Shown here piece by piece: positions 27,269 to 37,250 of a DNA stretch of 64,000 bases. The DNA is from Sulfuricystis multivorans. Lineage in GTDB: Bacteria > Pseudomonadota > Gammaproteobacteria > Burkholderiales > Rhodocyclaceae. Every line of letters starts with the position of its first letter. Positions within the stretch are counted from its first letter, which is position 1. The position numbers were made by a program, and so were the translations under genes. The notes under the pieces were generated by a model. It saw nothing but the letters and a program-made list of their open reading frames with translations. It ran no database searches and was not told the origin of the DNA. Where the stretch lies: NCBI RefSeq assembly GCF_003966565.1, contig NZ_AP018718.1, forward strand, positions 1,798,001 through 1,862,000, given 5' to 3'.

Positions 27269-27941
27269 GCGCTTCTCCTGGCGGCTTGTCGAGGCAATAC
27301 CCCAGTCCACGCACCGTCGCGATGCGAATCCCTTCGGGTTCGAGTTTCTTGCGCAGACGGTGGATATACACCTCGATCGCATTGGTGCTCACCTCCTCGC
27401 CCCAGCCGCACAGATGATCGACCAGTTGATCCTTGCTGACCAACCGGCCGACCCGCAACAGCAGGATTTCGAGCAAAGCGAGCTCACGCGCCGAAAGATC
27501 GAGCAGATGGCCATTGCAGCGTGCGATGCGTTCGCTTTGATCGAAACTGAGACAGCCGAACTCGATCAGCTTCGATTGCGCGGTGCCACGACGGGTGAGT
27601 GCGCGCACGCGCGCCTCCAGCTCCGGCAGCGCAAACGGTTTGGTCAGGTAATCATCGGCGCCGGCATCCAGACCCCGCACACGGTCCTCCAGACCGTCCT
27701 GCGCGGTGAGGATCAGTACCGGCATGGGGTTCTTGCGTGCGCGCAATCGCTTCAAGACTTCGATCCCCGCAAGGCGCGGTAGCCCCAAATCGAGGATCAG
27801 CAGATCGTAGCATTGGCTCACCAACGCGGTGTCGGCCGCGGCACCATCGGCGACGTGATCGACGGCGTAGCCGGATTTCTTCAGGGCGCGCACCAGCCCA
27901 TCGGCAATCATCCGGTCGTCTTCGGCGATGAGGATCCTCAT
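27255..27941 (-). CDS. OmpR-family response regulator (TctD/QseB-like)
   Basis: 228 residues. The receiver has AEDDRM, phospho-acceptor Asp in LLILDLGLP and YLTKPF. The winged helix ends TVRGLGYCLD. It is the first gene of a kinase pair and diverges from the CBS/DUF294 gene, with about 80 bp between the start codons. It probably controls one or both symporter modules. Confidence 0.9.
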   Translation of the reverse strand: MRILIAEDDRMIADGLVRALKKSGYAVDHVADGAAADTALVSQCYDLLILDLGLPRLAGIEVLKRLRARKNPMPVLILTAQDGLEDRVRGLDAGADDYLTKPFALPELEARVRALTRRGTAQSKLIEFGCLSFDQSERIARCNGHLLDLSARELALLEILLLRVGRLVSKDQLVDHLCGWGEEVSTNAIEVYIHRLRKKLEPEGIRIATVRGLGYCLDKPPGEALGSA

Positions 27942-28020
27942 GACGGCGCGAATTTTACCGCCGGCCGGCTGACCGCCGCGCTATCATTTATTGCAATGCA
28001 CCATCCACCCCTTTCCGATC

Positions 28021-29451
28021 ATGGCTGCCCGTCCCACCCTGCATAGTCCATTGGCCGCGTTGATCAAGCGCGCGCCCATTACTGCCACGCCCGAGAGCAC
28101 GCTGCGCGAAGCAGTCTTGGCGATGTCCGAGAACCGGGTGGGTTCGATCATCGTCGTCGAGCCGGAAAGCGGCCGTCCGCTCGGTATCTTCACGCTGCGC
28201 GACCTGTTGCACAAGGTGGCGGCGAAATCCTGCGATCTGGACCAGATGGTCATGGCGCTGATGAGCGATTCCGGCTTGCAGATGCTCAACTGGCGCGCCA
28301 CCGTCTATCAGGCCGCGCTGGTGATGGCGCGCCACGGCATCCACCATGTGATCGTCGTCGACGCAGCGGGCAAACTGAAAGGGGTCGTCTCGCAGGAAGA
28401 CATCTACGAGCTGCAAAGCGGCGGCGGCAAGGCGATCTCCGGTGCGATCCGCAGCGCCCGGGAGCTGCCGGCCTTGATCGCTGCCGCCGAGGAGATCCGC
28501 CGACTCGCCCAGCGCACGCTCGCCGAAGGCGGCGCCGCCGAGCCGCTGACGCAAATGATCTCGACGCTCAACGACCACCTCACCGTGCGGCTGATCGAAC
28601 TGACTGCCGAGGAATTCAGCCTGCCCAAGGTGCCCTGGAGCTGGCTCGCCTTCGGCTCTGAAGGCCGCTTCGAGCAGACGCTGTCCACCGACCAGGACAA
28701 TGGCATCGTGTTTGCCGCACCGTTGACCGAGGCAGAAACGGTGCGCCAGGCGCTGCTGCCATTCGCGCGCGAGGTCAATCAGCGTCTCGATGCCTGCGGC
28801 TTTCCGCTGTGCAAGGGCAACGTGATGGCCAGCAACCCGCAGCTGTGTCTGACGGTCGAAGAGTGGCAGCAGCGCTTTGCCAGCTGGCTGCGTTCATCGA
28901 CGCCGCAAGCCCTGCTCGAGGCAACGATCTATTTCGATTTCCGGGCGATTTACGGCGACGAGTCTTTGGCCGAACGATTGCGCGACTGGCTGCGCCAGCA
29001 CATTCCGGCCGCGACATTGTTCTTGCGCTTCATGGCCGAAAACGCGCTGCGCGTGCGCCCGCCGCTGGGTCTGGTCCGCGCCTTCAGCTTCGACGGCGAC
29101 AAGCGCTTCCCGCACACCATCGATCTCAAAGCCAGCGGCTCACGGCTGTTCGTCGATGTCGCGCGCATCCTCGCTCTCGCCAATGGCATCAGTGAGACCA
29201 GCACCGCCGAACGCTTGCGCGCCGCCGCAGCCTTGGGCAAGCTGGGAGGCGAAGACGTCGAGGCGATGCTGCGCGGCTTTTTCTTCATCCAACAGCTGCG
29301 GCTGCGCGCCCAACAGGAAGGCACGCCGGCAGGACGGGCCAACCGCGTCGATCCTGATCGGCTCAACGAGCTCGACCGCTTCATCCTCCGGGAAGCGCTC
29401 AAGCAAGCCAAGAAGCTGCAAGGACGCATCCGGCTCGATTACCGTCTTTGA
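28021..29451 (+). CDS. CBS-domain protein with putative nucleotidyltransferase (DUF294 and substrate-binding) domains
   Basis: 476 residues from ATG at 28021. Two CBS motifs lie in residues 1-125 (MSENRVGSIIVVEPESGRPL, VDAAGKLKGVVSQEDI). A DUF294 putative nucleotidyltransferase domain holds the catalytic-like motif AFGSEGRFEQTLSTDQDNG. A DUF294-type C-terminal substrate-binding region follows, ending near IRLDYRL. The GSxGRxE...DxD pattern is that of GlnD-type nucleotidyltransferases. It is often found next to DUF4212/SSS symporters, as here, and may modify or sense nucleotide state for acid uptake. Confidence 0.88.
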   Translation: MAARPTLHSPLAALIKRAPITATPESTLREAVLAMSENRVGSIIVVEPESGRPLGIFTLRDLLHKVAAKSCDLDQMVMALMSDSGLQMLNWRATVYQAALVMARHGIHHVIVVDAAGKLKGVVSQEDIYELQSGGGKAISGAIRSARELPALIAAAEEIRRLAQRTLAEGGAAEPLTQMISTLNDHLTVRLIELTAEEFSLPKVPWSWLAFGSEGRFEQTLSTDQDNGIVFAAPLTEAETVRQALLPFAREVNQRLDACGFPLCKGNVMASNPQLCLTVEEWQQRFASWLRSSTPQALLEATIYFDFRAIYGDESLAERLRDWLRQHIPAATLFLRFMAENALRVRPPLGLVRAFSFDGDKRFPHTIDLKASGSRLFVDVARILALANGISETSTAERLRAAAALGKLGGEDVEAMLRGFFFIQQLRLRAQQEGTPAGRANRVDPDRLNELDRFILREALKQAKKLQGRIRLDYRL

Positions 29452-29453
29452 GC

Positions 29454-29478
29454 GTGCCGTTCCGCCAGCGCCGATTTT
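29454..29478. repeat. 25-bp REP-like motif, copy A (inverted)
   Basis: GTGCCGTTCCGCCAGCGCCGATTTT is placed 3 bases after the DUF294 stop codon. It matches the motifs at 36797, 42901 and 56388. Confidence 0.55.
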
Positions 29479-29607
29479 CGGCCTTCGCGAACGAAACCCA
29501 GCCGCCGCACCAGACTTCTGTAAGGTATCGGTAAGCTTGCGCGCCCACAATGCGCGAGGTCAAAGTGGGGTTTTGACACGTTTCTCATTCCTAAAAAGGA
29601 GGACGCA

Positions 29608-29868
29608 ATGCAATACAAACATGACGCGCAAGGCTACTGGAAAGCCACGCTGGGCCTGATCACCAAGGTGCTGGTGATTTGGTTCCTGGCTTCGTTCGGC
29701 GCCGGCATCCTGTTCGCCGACGTGCTCAACGGCATCCATCTCGGCGGCTACCCGCTCGGCTTCTGGTTCGCCCACCAAGGGTCGATCTACATCTTCATCG
29801 CGCTGATCTTCTGGTACGCGAAGAAGATGGGCGACATCGATCGCGAATTCGACGTTCACGAAGACTGA
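29608..29868 (+). CDS. DUF4212 small symporter subunit, copy 2
   Basis: 86 residues with two membrane helices (TKVLVIWFLASFGAGILFAD and GSIYIFIALIFWYAKKMG) and the family layout. It is preceded by a strong AAAGGAGG site. It stops 14 bases before the second symporter gene and is a paralogue of 25449-25712. Confidence 0.9.
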   Translation: MQYKHDAQGYWKATLGLITKVLVIWFLASFGAGILFADVLNGIHLGGYPLGFWFAHQGSIYIFIALIFWYAKKMGDIDREFDVHED

Positions 29869-29882
29869 AGGAGCGCTAGGAC

Positions 29883-31745
29883 ATGGATCTGCAAACCACC
29901 ATTTACCTCGTCGTCGGCGCGACCTTCGCGCTCTACATCGGCATTGCGATCTGGTCGCGCGCCGGCTCCACCAGCGAGTACTACGCCGCCGGCGGCGGCG
30001 TGCATCCGGTGCTCAATGGCATGGCGACCGCCGCGGACTGGATGAGCGCGGCCTCGTTCATCTCGATGGCCGGCCTGATCTCCAACATGGGCTACGGCGG
30101 CGGCCTGTTCCTGATGGGCTGGACCGGCGGCTACGTGTTGCTCGCCTGCCTGCTTGCTCCTTACCTGCGCAAGTTCGGCAAGTTTACCGTGCCGCAGTTC
30201 ATCGGCGACCGCTTCTACTCGAAGACGGCCTCGACGGTGGCGGTGATCTGCCTTTTGGTCGCCTCGCTGACCTACATCATCGGTCAGATGACCGGCGTCG
30301 GGGTAGCCTTTTCGCGTTTCCTCGGCGTGTCGAAGGAAATGGGCGTCTATGTCGGTATGGCGATCGTGTTCACCTACGCGGTGTTCGGCGGCATGAAGGG
30401 CATCACTTACACCCAGGTGGCGCAATACACCGTGCTGATCTTTGCCTACGTGATCCCGGCGATCTTCATATCGTTGGCCATCACCGGCAATCCGATCCCG
30501 CAGCTTGGCCTCGGCTCCGACATCAACGGCACTGATGTCCCGCTGCTCACGCGCCTGGACCAGGTGATCAATGACCTGGGCTTCGGCAAATACACCAGCC
30601 AGCTGCCCGGCAGCACGCTCAACATGTTCGTCTATACGATGTCGCTGATGATCGGCACGGCAGGGCTACCGCACGTGATCATGCGCTTCTTCACGGTGCC
30701 GAATGTCGCCGCCGCACGCTCGTCGGCCGGCTGGGCGCTGGTGTTCATCGCCATTCTCTACACCACCGCCCCGGCGGTTGCGGCGATGGCGCGCATGAAC
30801 CTGCACGGCACGCTCAATAGCGCCGTCGGTGTGCAAAGCGACCCGGCGGGGGGCCTGAAGATCGATTCGGCGAAGGTGAAGGCCAATGCCGACGTTTTCG
30901 CACCGGAAGCGAGCCTCAAGTATGAAGAGCGTCCCGACTGGATGAAGCGCTGGGAGAAGACCGGCCTGCTCAAGTTCGAGGACAAGAATGGCGACGGCCG
31001 CATCCAGTACTACAACGACAAGACAAAGAACGAAGACTTCAAGAAGAAGGCCGAAGCCGCCGGCTGGAAGGGCAACGAACTGAATGTCAACGCCGACATC
31101 ATCGTGCTGGCCAACCCTGAAATCGCCTTGCTGCCCAACTGGGTGATCGCACTGGTCGCCGCAGGTGGTCTTGCCGCCGCGCTGTCGACCGCGGCCGGCC
31201 TGCTGATGGCGATCTCGGCCGCGATCTCCCATGACCTGGTAAAAGGCGTCTTCGCGCCGAACATCAGCGAGAAAGGCGAACTGTTGGCCGGCAAGATCGC
31301 GATGGCTTGCTCGATCATCGTCGCCGGCTACCTGGGCTTGAACCCGCCTGGCTTCGCAGCCGGCACGGTGGCGCTGGCCTTCGGTATCGCCGCCTCGTCG
31401 CTGTTCCCGGCGATCATGATGGGCATCTTCTCGAAGAAGATGAACAAGGAAGGCGCAATGGCCGGCATGCTGGCAGGGCTGTTCGTGACGCTGTTCTACG
31501 TGTTCGCGCACAAGGGCATCTTCTTCATCAAGGGCACCGAGTATCTGAACCTGATCGGCGGTGCCAACAGCTTCTTTGGCATCACGCCGGAAGCCTTCGG
31601 CGCAGTTGGCGCAATGGTGAATTTCATCGTCGCCTTCCTGGTCGATAAGGTCACCAAGGAACCGCCGGAGCACATCCAGCATATGGTCGAGAACGTGCGC
31701 ATCCCGCGCGGCTCGAAGCCCGTGGATGGCGCACACGCCCACTAA
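29883..31745 (+). CDS. SSS-family sodium:solute symporter (VC_2705/ActP-like), copy 2
   Basis: 620 residues. The core matches copy 1 (YYAAGGGVHPVLNGMATAAD, LVAAGGLAAALSTAAGLLM), without the long charged insertion at 255-375. A hydrophilic loop at about residues 315-410 carries an EF-hand-like sequence DKNGDGRIQYYN (367-378), at the equivalent place to copy 1 but with Asn at the last ligand position. AGGAGCGCTAGG precedes the ATG. It probably imports short organic acids with Na+. Confidence 0.92.
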   Translation: MDLQTTIYLVVGATFALYIGIAIWSRAGSTSEYYAAGGGVHPVLNGMATAADWMSAASFISMAGLISNMGYGGGLFLMGWTGGYVLLACLLAPYLRKFGKFTVPQFIGDRFYSKTASTVAVICLLVASLTYIIGQMTGVGVAFSRFLGVSKEMGVYVGMAIVFTYAVFGGMKGITYTQVAQYTVLIFAYVIPAIFISLAITGNPIPQLGLGSDINGTDVPLLTRLDQVINDLGFGKYTSQLPGSTLNMFVYTMSLMIGTAGLPHVIMRFFTVPNVAAARSSAGWALVFIAILYTTAPAVAAMARMNLHGTLNSAVGVQSDPAGGLKIDSAKVKANADVFAPEASLKYEERPDWMKRWEKTGLLKFEDKNGDGRIQYYNDKTKNEDFKKKAEAAGWKGNELNVNADIIVLANPEIALLPNWVIALVAAGGLAAALSTAAGLLMAISAAISHDLVKGVFAPNISEKGELLAGKIAMACSIIVAGYLGLNPPGFAAGTVALAFGIAASSLFPAIMMGIFSKKMNKEGAMAGMLAGLFVTLFYVFAHKGIFFIKGTEYLNLIGGANSFFGITPEAFGAVGAMVNFIVAFLVDKVTKEPPEHIQHMVENVRIPRGSKPVDGAHAH

Positions 31746-31791
31746 GCGGTAACCTCTGCGCACAACCCGGCCCAGGCCGGGTTGATCACTG

Positions 31792-31822
31792 GCCCCGCCG
31801 GATTAAACTGGCGGGGCTTTTT
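31792..31822 (+). terminator. Rho-independent terminator after symporter operon
   Basis: The stem GCCCCGCC/GGCGGGGC with a 10-base loop is followed by TTTTT. It sits between the symporter and the small membrane protein gene, so the latter gets reduced read-through or has its own promoter. Confidence 0.8.
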
Positions 31823-31836
31823 GTTTGGAGCACCTC

Positions 31837-32199
31837 ATGGTTTTCGATATCAGCGTCGCGCTGACGTGGATACTGTTTCTTGCCTTGTTTCCGATCACCT
31901 ATTACTGGCTGCGGCGTGTCTGGCGCATCGTCGTCAAGCGCGATTTTTCCGAGGTCGCTTTGAAGCGCGGCGAGCCACCGCCCAATCCGGAGAAATACGC
32001 GCCATGGGCGGTTGCCTTCAACCTCGTCGCTGCCACCATCCTGATCTTCGTGATTTTCGGCGTCGTCAGCGGATTGCTCGACTACGGCAGCTGGACGGCC
32101 ATCGCCGGCTCGACGATCTGGATGAAGCTCATCTTCGATTTCATCCTCAGCCGGCAAGCGCATCTCGTCGCCACACGGCGGAAAAACGACGCGAAGTAA
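31837..32199 (+). CDS. Small membrane protein
   Basis: 120 residues from ATG at 31837 with GGAGCACCTC upstream. Helices lie at about residues 6-26, 65-85 and possibly 93-110 (FNLVAATILIFVIFGVVSGL). The C-terminus is charged. It has no recognised family. Its place after the symporter resembles that of the YggT-like gene after copy 1, which suggests a linked role. Confidence 0.65.
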   Translation: MVFDISVALTWILFLALFPITYYWLRRVWRIVVKRDFSEVALKRGEPPPNPEKYAPWAVAFNLVAATILIFVIFGVVSGLLDYGSWTAIAGSTIWMKLIFDFILSRQAHLVATRRKNDAK

Positions 32200-32211
32200 G
32201 CCTTGCGATGT

Positions 32212-32244
32212 AAAAACGCCCCGCACGGTTTCCCGTGCGGGGCG
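32212..32244 (-). terminator. Rho-independent terminator of groESL
   Basis: On the minus strand CGCCCCGCACGG and CCGTGCGGGGCG form a 12-bp stem with a 4-base loop, followed by TTTTT. It lies 35 bases past the GroEL stop. Confidence 0.88.
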
Positions 32245-32278
32245 TTGTCGATGAAGCGATGCTATCCGTGGCTTCGGA

Positions 32279-33925
<1,647 letters not shown>

Positions 33926-33962
33926 TCAATCTCCAGTGGGTTTTAATCGGAAAATCAAGCCG

Positions 33963-34253
33963 TCAGGACTCGATCACGCCCATGATGTCTTCTTCGCGCA
34001 TCACGAGCAGCTCTTCGCCTTCGACCTTGACGGTCTGGCCGGCATACTTGCCGAAGAGCACGCGATCGCCGACCTTGACGGCCATCGGACGCACCTTGCC
34101 ATCATCCAGGATCTTGCCATTGCCCACGGCGATCACCTCGCCCTGGTCCGGCTTTTCACCAGCGGTGTCGGGAATGACGATGCCGGAGGCGGTGGTGCGT
34201 TCGGCTTCAACGCGCTTGACGATCACACGATCATGCAAGGGACGGATTTTCAT
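33963..34253 (-). CDS. groS: Co-chaperonin GroES (10 kDa)
   Basis: 96 residues from ATG at 34253, with AGGAG 8 bases upstream. It starts [18 protein letters not shown] and contains the mobile loop around [14 protein letters not shown] and the roof segment. It caps GroEL. The longer upstream open frame crosses the CIRCE element and is not coding. Confidence 0.98.
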   Translation of the reverse strand: MKIRPLHDRVIVKRVEAERTTASGIVIPDTAGEKPDQGEVIAVGNGKILDDGKVRPMAVKVGDRVLFGKYAGQTVKVEGEELLVMREEDIMGVIES

Positions 34254-34327
34254 GAAGATTTCTCCTTCTGGACAAAGCCGCACGAGCGGCGCTTCGAGGG
34301 GTTTGCAAACATTGCGGCAATGGGCTG

Positions 34328-34354
34328 TTAGCACTCATCGCCAACGAGTGCTAA
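34328..34354. promoter_or_regulatory. CIRCE element (HrcA operator)
   Basis: A perfect TTAGCACTC-N9-GAGTGCTAA lies 75 bases upstream of groES. CIRCE is the known HrcA binding site and predicts heat-shock derepression of groESL. hrcA itself is not in the window. Confidence 0.97.
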
Positions 34355-34421
34355 TAATAATGACGCGCTGCGGGATTTTCAATATGCGCGGCGAGATTTT
34401 TTTGAGGTGATAATCGCCGTC

Positions 34422-35360
34422 ATGGGACTTTTCGATTGGCTCAAGCCCGCACCGCCGCCCGACCCTGCCGTGCAGGCGCACATCGACCAGGCCGTGCAGG
34501 CGATCGATCCGCGGATCAAGCAGGTCGCCGGTTATGAGCGCAAACTCGCCCCCGCGGTTCGCCATGCCCTCGCCCACTGCGTCGACGTCGCCGCACGCAT
34601 CCCCGGCCCGATCGAGATCAGCCGCGCCGCATTCGGCAGCGATCCGCTCGTCCATGCCTTGTTCGCCAGCGCCGATGCGATCGAACAAATGTTCGCGACC
34701 AGCCAGTGCGTGCGCGAGCACTTTGCGCAGATGATCATGCACACCGACCGCTGCTGCGCGCTGCTCGGCATGCGTTTGCACGAAAAAGCCAGTTTCGGCA
34801 CGCAGTTGGAGGGTGAAATCGTGCGCAGCGACGTACCGCAAAAGACGTTGTATTTCTCGGATCACACGCTGGCCGAGCCAGCGCCGGACGAAGCGAGCGC
34901 GCGTCAGCGCCTTGCCGATGCCATGTTCGACGGCATGATCAAGGCGATCGCCGAACACGTCGAGGGCGTACGCGCGGAACGGGCGGGGCTCGATCAGGAA
35001 AAAGCCTTCGCCGCGGCACAGCTGCGCGCCGGACAGGCGGTGCATGGCCGCCGGCTGGCAGGCTTGCAGGAACGATTGGCCGCCACCGCCGATGCGCTGC
35101 AGCCGCAACGGCTGCTCGAAACCCTCGTCGATTCGCTGAACGCGCCCGAAGCGCTGTTGCGTCTGGAGCCGATCGAGCTGTGTGTCGATCGCACCGGCAT
35201 CATCCGCAACGACGCCAGCGAAGGCGATATGCTGCATTTTTGCCGGCTGATCAGCCGCGATCCCCGCCAGTGGGTGGTCTTGCTCGTCCAGATCGATCAT
35301 GCCGAGGTGCGCCGCGCCCTCGAACGCTTCGAGACGGCGCGTCACTTCATCGTCATCTGA
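34422..35360 (+). CDS. Conserved-looking hypothetical protein
   Basis: 312 residues from ATG at 34422 (MGLFDWLKPAPPP). It is soluble and mostly helical, with a His/Cys-rich middle (VREHFAQMIMHTDRCCALLG) and an acidic-basic helical segment at about 170-230. It has no signal peptide or membrane helix, and I do not recognise the family. It diverges from groESL and its stop overlaps the start of the peptidase gene (TGATG), so the two are co-translated. Confidence 0.7.
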   Translation: MGLFDWLKPAPPPDPAVQAHIDQAVQAIDPRIKQVAGYERKLAPAVRHALAHCVDVAARIPGPIEISRAAFGSDPLVHALFASADAIEQMFATSQCVREHFAQMIMHTDRCCALLGMRLHEKASFGTQLEGEIVRSDVPQKTLYFSDHTLAEPAPDEASARQRLADAMFDGMIKAIAEHVEGVRAERAGLDQEKAFAAAQLRAGQAVHGRRLAGLQERLAATADALQPQRLLETLVDSLNAPEALLRLEPIELCVDRTGIIRNDASEGDMLHFCRLISRDPRQWVVLLVQIDHAEVRRALERFETARHFIVI

Positions 35361-36784
35361 TGGTCCGCTCGTTTTTGGCGCTTTGCGTCGCTGCCCTGTT
35401 GCTCTCTCGCGCTACCGCGGCCGAGCCGGCCAATACCCCGCCCGCTGCGGTGGCGGCAGCGCTGCAAGCCGCGGGCATTCCAATGAGCGCAGTCGGGATC
35501 GTCGTGCATGGCGTCGCCGAGCGAACGCCACGGCTCGCCGTGAATGCTCGTCAGCCGCTGAATCCGGCATCCTTGATGAAGCTTCTCACCACCAGCGCCG
35601 CACTCGAAATGCTCGGCCCCGCCTTCACTTGGCGCACCGAGGTGCTGGCCGATGCACCGCCGGATCACGCGGGCGTGCTCGCCGGCGATCTCTATCTGCG
35701 CGGCAGCGGCGATCCGAAACTCACCTACGATCGCCTCTGGCTGCTGCTCCGGGAGCTGCGCGGTCGCGGCCTCAAGGAGATTCGTGGTGCGCTGGTGCTC
35801 GACCGCACGGCCTTCGCGCCGGTCGATCACGATCCGGCCGCCTTCGACGGCAAACCGCAGCGCCCTTACAACGTCGGGCCGGACGCCTTGCTGTTCAACT
35901 TCACCGCCATGAGCTTGACGCTGATCCCGGAAAATGGCGGGGTGCGCGTGCTGGCCGAACCGCTGCCGACGGAGCTGACGATCGTCAATCGCCTGCGCGT
36001 CATCGAGGGCAAGCTTTGCCCCGCCGAGTGGCGCGAAGCGCTGACCGCGAGCTTCCTGCCGGGCCAACTGATCCTCGTCGGCGACTACCCGCGTCCCTGT
36101 GGCGAAAAACATTGGCATCTGGCCGGCTTGCCGAATGGCGAGTTCTTGGCCGGCGTCTTCACGCGCCTGTGGCGCGAGCTGGGCGGTGAATTCTCTGGCC
36201 GTTGGCGTGAGGGCGCCACCCCCGCCCAAGCCGTCCTTTTGGCGACCAGCACCTCGCCGCCGCTTTCCGAACTAGTGCGCGACATCAACAAGTTTTCGAA
36301 CAACGTGATGGCGCGGCAGCTGTATCTCACGCTCGGCACCAAATTCGGCGCTGGCGATACGGCAAGCGCCGGGCAGGTGGTGAAGCGTTGGCTTACACAA
36401 AAAGGGCTGGACTTTCCTGAGCTGGTGGTAGACAACGGTGCGGGGCTGTCCCGCGATGCGCGCATTAGCGCCGAACACCTCGCCCAATTGCTGACCGCCG
36501 TCTGGGAAAGCCCGATCATGCCGGAATTGGTCGCCTCGCTGCCGATCGTCGCTGTCGATGGCACGACGAAGAAACGTTACGACGGCGTCGCCTATAGAGG
36601 ACGGGGGCACCTGAAAACCGGCTCGCTCGAAGGCGTGCGCGGCATCGCCGGCTATCTCCTCGACCGCGGCGGCAGGCGCTGGATCGTCGTCTTCCTCGTC
36701 AATCACCCCAACGCCGGCGCGGCGCAGCCGGCCTTCGACGCCTTGCTCGATCGGGTCTGGCGTAGCGGTTTGCCAGCGGGATAG
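35360..36784 (+). CDS. dacB: D-alanyl-D-alanine carboxypeptidase/endopeptidase (PBP4 type)
   Basis: 474 residues from ATG at 35360. A signal peptide (FLALCVAALLLSRATA) precedes the S13 peptidase domain. The three active-site motifs are present: SLMK, SNN in KFSNNVM, and KTG in HLKTGSLEG, with the PBP4 extra domains between SxxK and SxN. It trims and opens peptidoglycan cross-links in the periplasm. Translation is coupled to the preceding hypothetical gene. Confidence 0.93.
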   Translation: MVRSFLALCVAALLLSRATAAEPANTPPAAVAAALQAAGIPMSAVGIVVHGVAERTPRLAVNARQPLNPASLMKLLTTSAALEMLGPAFTWRTEVLADAPPDHAGVLAGDLYLRGSGDPKLTYDRLWLLLRELRGRGLKEIRGALVLDRTAFAPVDHDPAAFDGKPQRPYNVGPDALLFNFTAMSLTLIPENGGVRVLAEPLPTELTIVNRLRVIEGKLCPAEWREALTASFLPGQLILVGDYPRPCGEKHWHLAGLPNGEFLAGVFTRLWRELGGEFSGRWREGATPAQAVLLATSTSPPLSELVRDINKFSNNVMARQLYLTLGTKFGAGDTASAGQVVKRWLTQKGLDFPELVVDNGAGLSRDARISAEHLAQLLTAVWESPIMPELVASLPIVAVDGTTKKRYDGVAYRGRGHLKTGSLEGVRGIAGYLLDRGGRRWIVVFLVNHPNAGAAQPAFDALLDRVWRSGLPAG

Positions 36785-36796
36785 CGCCCCGGGAAG

Positions 36797-36821
36797 GTGC
36801 CGTCCCACCAGCGCCGATTTT
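36797..36821. repeat. 25-bp REP-like motif, copy B (inverted)
   Basis: GTGCCGTCCCACCAGCGCCGATTTT lies exactly between the convergent stops of dacB and the next gene, differing from copy A by two bases. This position is typical of REP elements. Confidence 0.6.
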
Positions 36822-37240
36822 CAGTCGGGCAGCGGCAGCGCGCGCCGATCGACGAGCGCCAGCCAGCCGCGCACCACGCGGTAGAGCACCCAAAGGCCGG
36901 TGACGACGATCACCACGATCGCGGCCGGGATGCCGATCAGCGTGAATGCCAGCAGGCCGGCGACGAGCAGCCAAAGCGCAGCGAACCAAAAGGTGCGCAA
37001 CTGCCAGCGCCAGTGCGTCTCGATCCACGTGCCACGCACGTTCGAACGCGTCGCATAGTTGATGATCACCGCGATGATCGACGGCCAGCCGAAGACGAAG
37101 GCGCCGGCGATCGAGGCCGAAGTGAGGATGCCCGAGAGCGCCGAGAGCGCATGCAGGCCGTACATGATGTGGCACCAGGCGCGCTGGCCGTCGAGATGGC
37201 CACCATCGATGATTTCACCCTGTTGATCGTAGTCGGCCAT
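36821..37240 (-). CDS. Small integral membrane protein (DUF4870-like)
   Basis: 139 residues from ATG at 37240 (MADYDQQGEI). Three to four helices are visible (LHALSALSGILTSASIAGAF, FWFAALWLLVAGLLAFTLIG, IVVIVVTGLWVLYRVV). The layout resembles DUF4870/Tic20-like proteins of unknown function. It starts 10 bases after the stop of the ubiD gene on the same strand. Confidence 0.7.
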   Translation of the reverse strand: MADYDQQGEIIDGGHLDGQRAWCHIMYGLHALSALSGILTSASIAGAFVFGWPSIIAVIINYATRSNVRGTWIETHWRWQLRTFWFAALWLLVAGLLAFTLIGIPAAIVVIVVTGLWVLYRVVRGWLALVDRRALPLPD

Positions 37241-37250
37241 GCGTGTCCCC

